DNA from: Alphaproteobacteria bacterium 32-64-14
GTDB lineage: Bacteria > Pseudomonadota > Alphaproteobacteria > Caulobacterales > Hyphomonadaceae
Reading direction: 5' to 3'
DNA: 64,000 nt
Assembly (NCBI GenBank): GCA_002280725.1
Contig: NCEM01000010.1
Location: forward strand, 1 to 64,000
This document shows positions 57,509-64,000 of this stretch, in pieces. The notes beneath the pieces were generated by a model, which saw only the letters and a list, made by a program, of their open reading frames with translations, did not search any database and was not told where the DNA came from. Positions within the stretch are counted from its first letter, which is position 1. The number at the start of each line of letters is the position of its first letter. The position numbers and the translations under genes were made by a program.

Positions 57509-58261
57509 CTAGCGGAACATCGCATAGGTCTCTGGGAAAACTTCTCGAACCCACTCCACGTAAGTCGAACGATCAGCGGGCCATTTCTTCAGCTTTGCCC
57601 ATGCACCGAAAGCGAAATCGGCGGCGAAGTGATCCTCAAAGCCGTGGTCTTGAGCTTTACCGTGAATGTAGCCTTGCAAGAGCCAGCTAAGTTGTTCGTC
57701 GGTTTGGCTGTATGTCAGAGTCCTGAAAGTTGAAAAATCGCGACGCTTGCCCGGCTCGGCGTAAGCGCTACGGCCCAGCAGTAGGAACAACAGACGGAAT
57801 AGCGAAGCGATGACTTGCGCGTTGATAGCGTCCTTGCCATTGGCTGACTTGAGTCTGTCCAATGCTCGATCAAGCTCTTGCTCAATCGCCTTCCTGTGAC
57901 TCTTGTCGATGGAGCCAATGGAGCGGAATACTGACAGGCGCAGAACCTCAAACGTGCGGACATAGAGATTCTTCCAGAACTTCATATCCGAGATGTCTTT
58001 GGATTTGTAAAACTCACGCGTGATCCGCACTTCGGAATTCAATGCATCGGCTCCGCTCTTCGGCGCGGTGGTCCTTTTACCCGTCTCGCGGTCAAAGTAC
58101 TCTCGGCGCTCATAGCCAAAGAGCGCCACGCCCCAATTTTCTAGCGCCAGCCCATCTTGAGAAAAGTGCTTCTGATCTTCGCGCAAAGGAACCCTGGGTG
58201 CGGGGTTGTCAGAACCCACGAACGCGACGCTGATCGGCGACACCCCCTTTGCCTTTGTCAT
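57509..58261 (-). CDS. orphan protein, function unknown, lower GC
   Basis: A 250-residue soluble protein with no signal or helix. Helical and charged, with SFWK-like residues around 115 and AKLKKWPADRSTYVEWVREV near the end. Codons are visibly less GC-rich than its neighbours, so it was probably acquired. No family recognised. It resembles phage or defence accessory proteins only in being solitary and foreign-looking. Confidence 0.7.
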   Translation of the reverse strand: MTKAKGVSPISVAFVGSDNPAPRVPLREDQKHFSQDGLALENWGVALFGYERREYFDRETGKRTTAPKSGADALNSEVRITREFYKSKDISDMKFWKNLYVRTFEVLRLSVFRSIGSIDKSHRKAIEQELDRALDRLKSANGKDAINAQVIASLFRLLFLLLGRSAYAEPGKRRDFSTFRTLTYSQTDEQLSWLLQGYIHGKAQDHGFEDHFAADFAFGAWAKLKKWPADRSTYVEWVREVFPETYAMFR

Positions 58262-58367
58262 TTTCCCTCACGTTTGAATTCAGCTATGAGCTTTTTAAGC
58301 AAAGCTGGCACTCGTTGCATCCGCTTCAAGTGACGCTGAGCCTAATCTCATTCTAGTCCGCCGCTAT

Positions 58368-59498
58368 CTAGCTTTCATCAAATAGCCCCATCTGGGAGCC
58401 TGCATCTTTAAGCGTCGGCGCGCGGAACAGATCCGTGCGCAGGCTGCCATCCGCCTTGTTCATGCCAAGACGCCGGATCGTGTTGCGGAAGCGCGCCGAG
58501 ACCAGTTGCGCGTAAGGGCTTTCGCCGCGCTGGCGCACTTTCCATTCCGAGCGATAGTCCTCGCCCTTGTGCATGGAGCGCAGCAGCGACATCACGCGCC
58601 TGGCGCGGCGGGGATAATGCGTTTCCAGCCATTCGGTGAACAAGCCGGCAATTTCGAGCGGCAGGCGCAACATCACATAGCCCGCGCGTGTGGCCCCGTG
58701 CTCATGGGCGGCTGCGAGAAGATTCTCCAGCTCCGGCTCATTGAGCGCGGGGATCAGCGGCGCTGTCATCGCCGTCACCGGAATGCCGGCGTTGCTGAGC
58801 TCCCGCATCGTCTCCAGCCTGCGATGCGGCGCGGCGCAGCGTGGCTCCATCGTGCGGGCAAGCTTGCGGTCGAGCGTCGTGAACGAGACTGCGACCGAGA
58901 CGAGGCCCTTGGCCGCCATGGGAGCTAGAATATCGAGATCGCGCAGCACCAGCGCAGACTTGGTGATGAGGGCTGCGGGATGATCAAACTCCGCCAGAAC
59001 TTCGAGAATGTCGCGCGTGATGCGCAGCTCTTTCTCCAGCGGCTGATAGATGTCCGTGTCGCCCGCCAGCATGATCCGGCCCGGCTTGTACGACTTCTTC
59101 GACAGTTCGCGCCGGAGCAGGGCAGGCGCGGACGGCTTCACGAAAATCTTCGTCTCGAAATCGAGGCCCGGCGACAGGCCGCGATAGGCGTGGTTCGGCC
59201 GGGCATAGCAATAGATGCAGCCATGCTCGCAGCCCTTGTAGGGATTGATCGTGCGATCAAAGGAAATGTCGGGCGAGGCGTTGTAGGTGATGATCGTCTT
59301 CGGTTTCTCGAGGATGGTTTCCGTCTTCAGCGTCTCGGGCTTTTCATCGGGCTCCCAGCCATCATCGAACGGCTCGGCATACTGGCTCTCGAACCGGCCG
59401 GTGGCGTTGGACAATGCGCCGCGACCGCGCGCCTGATCCCGCTCACGCGCCCAGTCGGCCTCCTGCGATCTCGTTTTCCAGTTTGTCCGGGGCGGCAT
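58368..59498 (-). CDS. PA0069 family radical SAM protein (spore photolyase-like)
   Basis: A 376-residue radical SAM enzyme from ATG 59498 (MPPRTNWK); starts further up at 59549 or 59567 are possible. The cluster motif is CEHGCIYC, followed by LDFETKIFVKPSAPALLRRE and IMLAGDTDIYQPLEKELRITR. It is closest to spore photoproduct lyase-like proteins, which repair DNA. A triple GAAC/AAAC array just upstream is a possible LexA site, so SOS control fits. Substrate unknown. Confidence 0.88.
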   Translation of the reverse strand: MPPRTNWKTRSQEADWARERDQARGRGALSNATGRFESQYAEPFDDGWEPDEKPETLKTETILEKPKTIITYNASPDISFDRTINPYKGCEHGCIYCYARPNHAYRGLSPGLDFETKIFVKPSAPALLRRELSKKSYKPGRIMLAGDTDIYQPLEKELRITRDILEVLAEFDHPAALITKSALVLRDLDILAPMAAKGLVSVAVSFTTLDRKLARTMEPRCAAPHRRLETMRELSNAGIPVTAMTAPLIPALNEPELENLLAAAHEHGATRAGYVMLRLPLEIAGLFTEWLETHYPRRARRVMSLLRSMHKGEDYRSEWKVRQRGESPYAQLVSARFRNTIRRLGMNKADGSLRTDLFRAPTLKDAGSQMGLFDES

Positions 59499-59561
59499 TA
59501 ACCCTGTCTGCCTTCCATGTCCGCTTTCGATGTCCTGTCCGCTAACCATGCTTGCAGGACA

Positions 59562-59587
59562 GAACATATATCAAACAAAAAACGAAC
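59562..59587 (-). promoter_or_regulatory. candidate LexA (SOS) box array
   Basis: GAAC-N7-AAAC-N7-GAAC, three half-sites at an exact 11-base step, in an AT-rich island upstream of the radical SAM gene. Alphaproteobacterial LexA binds GTTC-N7-GTTC, that is GAAC-N7-GAAC on the other strand. Each pair here is one base off because the middle half-site is AAAC. Confidence 0.55.
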
Positions 59588-59704
59588 AAACCAGCATTGC
59601 GGCCGGAGGTGGCACGTGAGAGTTGTGGATTCCGGGATTGCACAGGGCCTTGACCGGCCCCGGCTGGAACCGGCTTTTACCGGCTTCCTGCCGCAAGCAG
59701 GCGG

Positions 59705-59727
59705 CGGGCCGACTTGGTGTCGGCCCG
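59705..59727 (-). terminator. stem-loop after the alpha/beta hydrolase gene
   Basis: A perfect 9-bp stem (cgggccgac with gtcggcccg) and five-base loop, about 50 bases past the stop of the 59778 gene. No T-run follows, so it may be a weak terminator. Confidence 0.4.
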
Positions 59728-59777
59728 TCGCCATTTGCTTCGTTGATATGGTGAAAGCGGCGTCGCTGAGGTCGCCG

Positions 59778-60917
59778 CTACTTCGCCAGATGCGTCACGA
59801 ACCAGCGGGCGGCAGCGCTCGATGAAATCTCGAACGGCTTGCCGGAATACATCTCGAAGTGGGTGATGTCGGGCACCACGATGTATTCCTTGGGACCTGT
59901 GGCGAGGTCGATTGCGGCCTTGCCGGCGCGATCGTTGTTGATGAGCTCGTCATACTGCGCGACGATCACCATGAACGGGCGGTCGCCGATGTTGCGCGCC
60001 CATTGCAGCGTGTTGTTCTCGCGGTTGGCCTCGATCATCTCGGCATCGATCAGGATCGAGCGCGAATAGCCCGTCCACATCTCGGCGCCCTGGCCGGTGC
60101 GGGCGCGGGTGATCGCATCCTGCAGGATCTGTCCTGAATAGGCCTGCGGGGGCGTGCCATCAGGATTGCCGCCGATGCCGGGGATCTGGATCGCGATCGC
60201 TTTCACGCGCGCGTCCTGCCCGGCCGCCGCAACCGAGTTGCCGCCGGCATAGCTTGAGCCCCAGACGCCGATGCGATCCGGGTCGACGCCCGGCTCGCCC
60301 TGGATGAAGGAGATCGCGTTGCGATAGTCGTCCTGCTGGTCACGCGCATCGAGGCGCGTGCGCTTCACCCACACGGTGGCGTTCTGAATGATCTTGTGGC
60401 GCGTCTCGTCCTTCTCCATGCCGCCGCCGAGATCGATGGGGGAGAGCAGGCGCACCTGGCCTTCGGAATTGCCCCAGCCGCGATAGTCGATCGTCATGGC
60501 GACGAGGCCGTGTTGTGCGAACACGGCGGCGTACTTTTCGATCGAGACGTGGCTGCCGGCCCAGCCCTGGCCCATCACGATGGCGGGCATCTTCTTCGCG
60601 GGATCAAAGCCCTTGGGGTAGAAGATCTTGGCGTAGGCGGGCGTGCCTTCGGAATAATAGACGACTTCCTTCGTCGTCACGCCTGCGGGCATGACATACC
60701 CGTAGTCGCTGGCGTCGAGGCCCTTCTTGGCGACAGGCTTGCCGGTGCGCGGATCGTTGGCGACCACTGGCGAGGCGGGCTTGGGCGGCGGCGTGGGGAG
60801 GGTAACGGTCTGCTCGACCTTGGGCGGGTTTGCCGACGGCTTTTCGGGATGAACCATCGTGCCGGCCTGCTGCATGAAAGCCAGCGAGACGAGCGAGGTC
60901 GCAACAGCGGTAAACAT
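59778..60917 (-). CDS. alpha/beta hydrolase, exported
   Basis: A 379-residue protein, start ATG 60917 after GGAGGAAATG. An N-terminal hydrophobic segment (MFTAVATSLVSLAFMQQAG) is a signal or anchor, then a Pro-rich linker. The hydrolase shows MGQGWAGSHVSIEKYAAVF, the nucleophile GVWGSSYAGGNS (Ser about 195), ITHFEMYSGKP with the His, and the PFMVIVAQYDELIN acid. DienE lactone-type hydrolases of this kind act on esters or peptides. It stands between uracil-DNA glycosylase and the SOS-linked gene. Confidence 0.87.
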   Translation of the reverse strand: MFTAVATSLVSLAFMQQAGTMVHPEKPSANPPKVEQTVTLPTPPPKPASPVVANDPRTGKPVAKKGLDASDYGYVMPAGVTTKEVVYYSEGTPAYAKIFYPKGFDPAKKMPAIVMGQGWAGSHVSIEKYAAVFAQHGLVAMTIDYRGWGNSEGQVRLLSPIDLGGGMEKDETRHKIIQNATVWVKRTRLDARDQQDDYRNAISFIQGEPGVDPDRIGVWGSSYAGGNSVAAAGQDARVKAIAIQIPGIGGNPDGTPPQAYSGQILQDAITRARTGQGAEMWTGYSRSILIDAEMIEANRENNTLQWARNIGDRPFMVIVAQYDELINNDRAGKAAIDLATGPKEYIVVPDITHFEMYSGKPFEISSSAAARWFVTHLAK

Positions 60918-61034
60918 GGCATTTCCTCCGAGCATGCGGCGCTGTCATCGCGCCGCTTGCCCGAAGGTTAGCCGACAGGCGGCGGGCCGCCAATCAAAAG
61001 ACTGTCGATACTGGAGCGGACGCCATGCGGTGAC

Positions 61035-61886
61035 CTACAGCCCCGGACCGCGCTTGATGCCCATCTCGTCGCACAGCCTCGCGATGGTGCGCAGGTCGTC
61101 CCACGCTTTTGCCTTCTCGGCGGTGTTGCGCAGGAGGTAGGCGGGATGCAGCGTCGGGATGGTGGGGATCGCGGCGAGGCCGTCCTGCGCGTAGGACAGC
61201 TTGCGGCCGCGCAGCTTCATGATGCCATCCGTGCGGCCAAGCATGGCGTGCGTCGCGAACTTGCCGACAGTGAGCAGGAGTTTGGGCTGCTTGAGTTCGA
61301 TCTGGCGCATCAGGAAGGGCGCGCAGATCTGCATCTCGATCGGCGAGGGGTCGCGGTTGCCCGGCGGGCGCCAGTAGATCAGGTTGGTGATGTAGACATT
61401 CTCCTGCCGCGACAGGCCGACGGTCGCCAGCATCTTGTCGAGGAGTTTGCCGGCGCGGCCGACGAAGGGCAGGCCGGTTGCGTCTTCCTCGCCGCCGGGC
61501 GCCTCGCCCACGATCATGATGGGGGCGTCGAACGCGCCGTCGCACACCACCGTGTTCTTGGACGCCTTCTTCAGCTCGCAGCCATTGAAGCCCGCGACGG
61601 CGGAGCGCAGCTCGGCCAGCGTGTTGGCCGCGGCAGCCAGGCGGCAGGCGTCGGCGATGGGGTTGTTGCCCAGCCTGCGCGGTTCGGGGCGCGGGCCAGT
61701 TGGCGCAGCGGAGGCGGCGCGCGTTTGCAGGTTTCCGGGGGCCGGCGCGCGTTCTTGCGAACGGGTCGCGGATGTTCCTCGCCTGGCAAGGAGCCGGGCG
61801 GACAGCACGCGACCCTCTTCCAGGCCCATATCGGCCCAGAATTCGGCCAGCGCCCTTGCGGCGAGATCTGGCTGGGGGTGCGTCAC
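61035..61886 (-). CDS. uracil-DNA glycosylase, family 4/5 type
   Basis: A 283-residue DNA repair enzyme that removes uracil. Motif A GEAPGGEEDATGLPFVGRAG, and motif B HPAYLLRN at the C-terminus. The Fe-S cysteines are partly present (GCELKKASKNTVVCDG and QICAPF), as often seen in alphaproteobacteria. A 90-residue Pro/Arg-rich N-terminus precedes the core. Start GTG 61886. It is divergent from ETF-QO, a usual alphaproteobacterial arrangement. Confidence 0.92.
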   Translation of the reverse strand: MTHPQPDLAARALAEFWADMGLEEGRVLSARLLARRGTSATRSQERAPAPGNLQTRAASAAPTGPRPEPRRLGNNPIADACRLAAAANTLAELRSAVAGFNGCELKKASKNTVVCDGAFDAPIMIVGEAPGGEEDATGLPFVGRAGKLLDKMLATVGLSRQENVYITNLIYWRPPGNRDPSPIEMQICAPFLMRQIELKQPKLLLTVGKFATHAMLGRTDGIMKLRGRKLSYAQDGLAAIPTIPTLHPAYLLRNTAEKAKAWDDLRTIARLCDEMGIKRGPGL

Positions 61887-61959
61887 GCCGGCTTTGTCTC
61901 CAACCTTGTTGCTTCTGAAACCTAAGGCTAACTAGCCGGACCTATATGGGATTTCCGCC

Positions 61960-63576
61960 GTGGGGACGAATCCCCGGCGACTGGGAGTCCGCATCAAGCA
62001 GCTGGCCGCCGAGACCGGGAAAGACGTCTCGGTCGTGGTCCTTGAGAAGGGCTCCGAGGTTGGCGCGCATATCCTCTCGGGCGCCGTCATGGATCCCAAG
62101 GCCATGAACGAGCTGATCCCGGACTGGAAGGAGAAGGGCTGCCCGTTCGAAACGGCGGTCACGAAGGACACCTTCATCGTGCTGGGCGAGCAGGGGTCCA
62201 TCCCGCTGCCGGTCTTCCTGATGCCGCCGATGCTGCAGAACCATGGCATGTATATCGGCTCGCTCGGCAACGTGACGCGCTGGATGGCGAGCCAAGCCGA
62301 GGCGCTGGGCGTCGATGTGTATCCCGGCTTTGCCGCATCCGATTTCACCTATCGCGAGGATGGATCGATCAAGGGCGTGATCGCCGGCGTGATGGGCATC
62401 GAGAAGAATGGCGAGCCGGGCCCGAACTATTCGCCGGGCATGGAGCTCAACGGCAAGTATGTGCTGATCGGCGAGGGCGTGCGTGGCTCGCTCGCGAAGA
62501 AGGTCATCAAGGACTTCAAGCTGGATAAAGACAGCCAGCCGCAGAAATTCGGCATCGGCGTGAAGGAGCTGTGGCAGGTGCCTGCCGCGCAGCATCGCCC
62601 GGGCTATGTGCAGCACACGTTTGGATGGCCGCTGGGCAACAGCGTGGGCGGCGGATCGTTCCTCTATCACTTCGGCGATCGCTATGTGGCGGTCGGCATG
62701 GTGGTGCACCTCAACTACAAGAACCCGTGGCTGTCGCCTTTCGAGGAGTTCCAGCGCTTCAAGCATCACCCGGAAGTCAGCAAGCATCTCAAGGGCGGCG
62801 AGCGCGTGTCCTATGGCGCGCGGGCGATCACCGAGGGCGGATGGCAATCGATTCCGAAACTGACCTTCCCGGGCGGCGCACTGATCGGCTGCTCGGCCGG
62901 CTTCGTGAACCTGCCGCGCATCAAGGGCAGCCACAATGCGATGAAGACCGGCATGCTGGCCGGCGAAGCAGCGTTTGCGGCGGTGGTCGATGGCCGCCAG
63001 GGCGATGAGCTGAAGGCGTATGCCGAAGCGTTCAAGACCAGCTGGGTCGCCACGGAGCTGAAGAAGGTTCGCAATGCGAAGCCGCTGTGGTCGAGGTTCG
63101 GCACGGCGCTTGGCATCTCGCTCACGGGCTTTGATCTTTGGGTCAATACGCTGTTTGGCGGGTTCTCGTTCTTCGGCACGATGAAGCACGGCAAGAACGA
63201 TGCGAAGTCGCTGGAGCCTGCTGCCAAGCACAAGAAGATCGTCTATCCGAAACCGGATGGCGTTCTCTCGTTCGACCGCCTGACCTCGGTCGCGTTCTCC
63301 TTCACCAACCACGGCGAGGACCAGCCCGCGCACCTGAAGGTGCTCGACATGGAGCTGCAGAAGAAGAGCGAGCTTGGCGTGTTCGCCGGGCCGTCCAACC
63401 GCTACTGCCCGGCGGGCGTCTATGAGTGGATCGAGGACGGCAAGGGCGACAAGAAGTTCCAGATCAACGCGCAGAACTGCGTCCACTGCAAGACGTGCGA
63501 TATCAAGGATCCGAACCAGAACATCAACTGGACAACGCCCGAAGGCGGCGGCGGACCGAACTATCCGAACATGTAG
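61960..63576 (+). CDS. ETF-ubiquinone oxidoreductase, N-terminus defective
   Basis: A 538-residue ETF-QO that moves electrons from ETF to quinone. FAD, Fe-S and quinone parts are recognisable: VVVLEKGSEVGAHILSGAV, HTFGWPLGNSVGGGSFLYHF, and the C-terminal 4Fe-4S cysteines (NRYCPAG; QNCVHCKTC). The family start, with GxGxxG in VVGAGPAGL, is replaced by VGTNPRRLGVRIKQLAA. A stop codon (TAG) lies in frame 30 bases upstream of the GTG and no ATG is in frame, so the first 20 or so codons are missing or damaged. See findings. Confidence 0.88.
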   Translation: MGTNPRRLGVRIKQLAAETGKDVSVVVLEKGSEVGAHILSGAVMDPKAMNELIPDWKEKGCPFETAVTKDTFIVLGEQGSIPLPVFLMPPMLQNHGMYIGSLGNVTRWMASQAEALGVDVYPGFAASDFTYREDGSIKGVIAGVMGIEKNGEPGPNYSPGMELNGKYVLIGEGVRGSLAKKVIKDFKLDKDSQPQKFGIGVKELWQVPAAQHRPGYVQHTFGWPLGNSVGGGSFLYHFGDRYVAVGMVVHLNYKNPWLSPFEEFQRFKHHPEVSKHLKGGERVSYGARAITEGGWQSIPKLTFPGGALIGCSAGFVNLPRIKGSHNAMKTGMLAGEAAFAAVVDGRQGDELKAYAEAFKTSWVATELKKVRNAKPLWSRFGTALGISLTGFDLWVNTLFGGFSFFGTMKHGKNDAKSLEPAAKHKKIVYPKPDGVLSFDRLTSVAFSFTNHGEDQPAHLKVLDMELQKKSELGVFAGPSNRYCPAGVYEWIEDGKGDKKFQINAQNCVHCKTCDIKDPNQNINWTTPEGGGGPNYPNM

Positions 63577-64000
63577 GCTGGCTGGAGGGCTGGTGTTGAA
63601 CGGGTCGCGACCTCGCAGGTGAAGCCTGCGAGGCGGGTTGCGGGATTTGCGAAGACATCGAAGACGGGTGGGCCCCTGGCGCCGGCCGCGTTGGCAACTG
63701 CGGTGAGCACGCGCTCGTGGTTCGACGGACGCGCGGCCATGGCCGCGCTAGGCGGATGGCCTGCCGTTGCGCGAGGCGTTCGATATCGGCGCAGTCCAGC
63801 GCGAGACTGCGAATGCGCTTGACGAGAGCGACGAGTGAGCGGGCGCGCGCCGGGCGGTGGAAAGACTTTCTACCGGGGATGAAGCGCAGCTTCGCGATCT
63901 GGTGCGCGCGGGCGGCGATGACGAGGCGAAGGGTGGACTCGTAATCGATGAGAGCGGCTTCGAGGGCGATGCGGGCGTCGGGGTTGCTGGCCAGTTCGTC
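63561..64000 (-). CDS. partial unrecognised ORF at the right edge, possibly frameshifted
   Basis: Read from the right edge, the minus strand is open and coding-like (high GC at third positions) from 64000 to about 63741: DELASNPDARIALEAALIDY, then a helical, basic part ending in DIERLAQRQAIRLARP. From 63740 the coding signature moves to another frame (start MAARPSNHERVLTAVANAAG) and ends at a TAG at 63561, overlapping the ETF-QO end by 16 bases. One gene with a frameshift, or two small genes, are both possible. No family recognised. A 9-bp hairpin (63611-63633) lies inside. Confidence 0.35.

Noticed and set aside
59620-59705. repeated accggc in the gap after the hydrolase
   Set aside because: Short GC-rich words recur by chance in this composition; spacing is irregular.
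61942-63486. 514-residue open frame opposite ETF-QO
   Set aside because: Antisense to a well-conserved flavoprotein; Arg/His/Leu-rich shadow composition.

Overview
The window is a 64 kb stretch of high-GC chromosome from an alphaproteobacterium, most likely a Caulobacterales/Hyphomonadaceae relative. The pointers are a CcrM-type GANTC methyltransferase whose leader carries two GANTC sites and a CtrA-like box, an alphaproteobacterial DnaG without its zinc ligands, a GTTC-N7-GTTC-like (LexA-type) site, the ETF/ETF-QO/methylsuccinyl-CoA dehydrogenase set, and many lipoproteins and exported peptidases. I see no prophage, insertion sequence, CRISPR array, tRNA or rRNA. Most of it reads as core chromosome with small accessory patches.

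Layout: 0-6.4 kb, a histidine kinase (cut by the window edge), a MarR regulator, an EamA transporter coupled to gluQ, and two lipoproteins. 6.4-10.1 kb, a lower-GC orphan membrane protein, an M17 aminopeptidase, a MarR-like regulator and an NlpC/P60 hydrolase. 10.1-15 kb, a palindromic repeat, then dnaG-rpoD with a strong terminator; RpoD has a long Lys/Ala/Pro N-terminal extension. 15-24.4 kb, an amino-acid permease, a YpfJ-like metallopeptidase, a coupled lipoprotein/serine-protease pair, a DUF72 protein, a VOC protein, MltA and small membrane or regulatory genes. 24.5-27.7 kb, a tandem pair of diverged exported paralogues, an M20 peptidase and small membrane proteins. 27.8-35.4 kb, etfBA, then accessory genes, then the cobalamin adenosyltransferase and a HIG1-like twin-helix protein; these look like one ancestral cluster split by an insertion. 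35.5-39.5 kb, twin lipoprotein methyltransferase-like genes and a MarR-controlled operon of a 31-residue membrane peptide, a nitroreductase-like protein and the regulator. 39.6-49 kb, an exported protein family member, DUF1993, a GDSL esterase, an IspZ/YciB-like protein, an M14 peptidase, an AbgT transporter and an Acr3-like permease. 49.2-54.7 kb, methylsuccinyl-CoA dehydrogenase, the second exported paralogue followed by a P460-type cytochrome, and a GST/HxlR/reductase group. 54.8-64 kb, ccrM, an LprI-like protein, esterases, an orphan low-GC gene, an SOS-box-linked radical SAM protein, uracil-DNA glycosylase and ETF-QO.

The genes suggest an aerobic, protein- and peptide-using heterotroph: exported M14, M20, YpfJ and trypsin-like enzymes plus M17, AbgT and APC transporters. 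Electrons from acyl-CoA oxidation, including Mcd of the ethylmalonyl-CoA pathway, pass through ETF and ETF-QO to quinone. The cobalamin adenosyltransferase fits the B12-dependent mutases of that pathway. Points that most merit a second look are the ETF-QO 5' end, which lacks the FAD-binding glycine loop; the promoter/operator of the nitroreductase operon; the ccrM control region; the RpoD extension; and the twin secreted methyltransferases.
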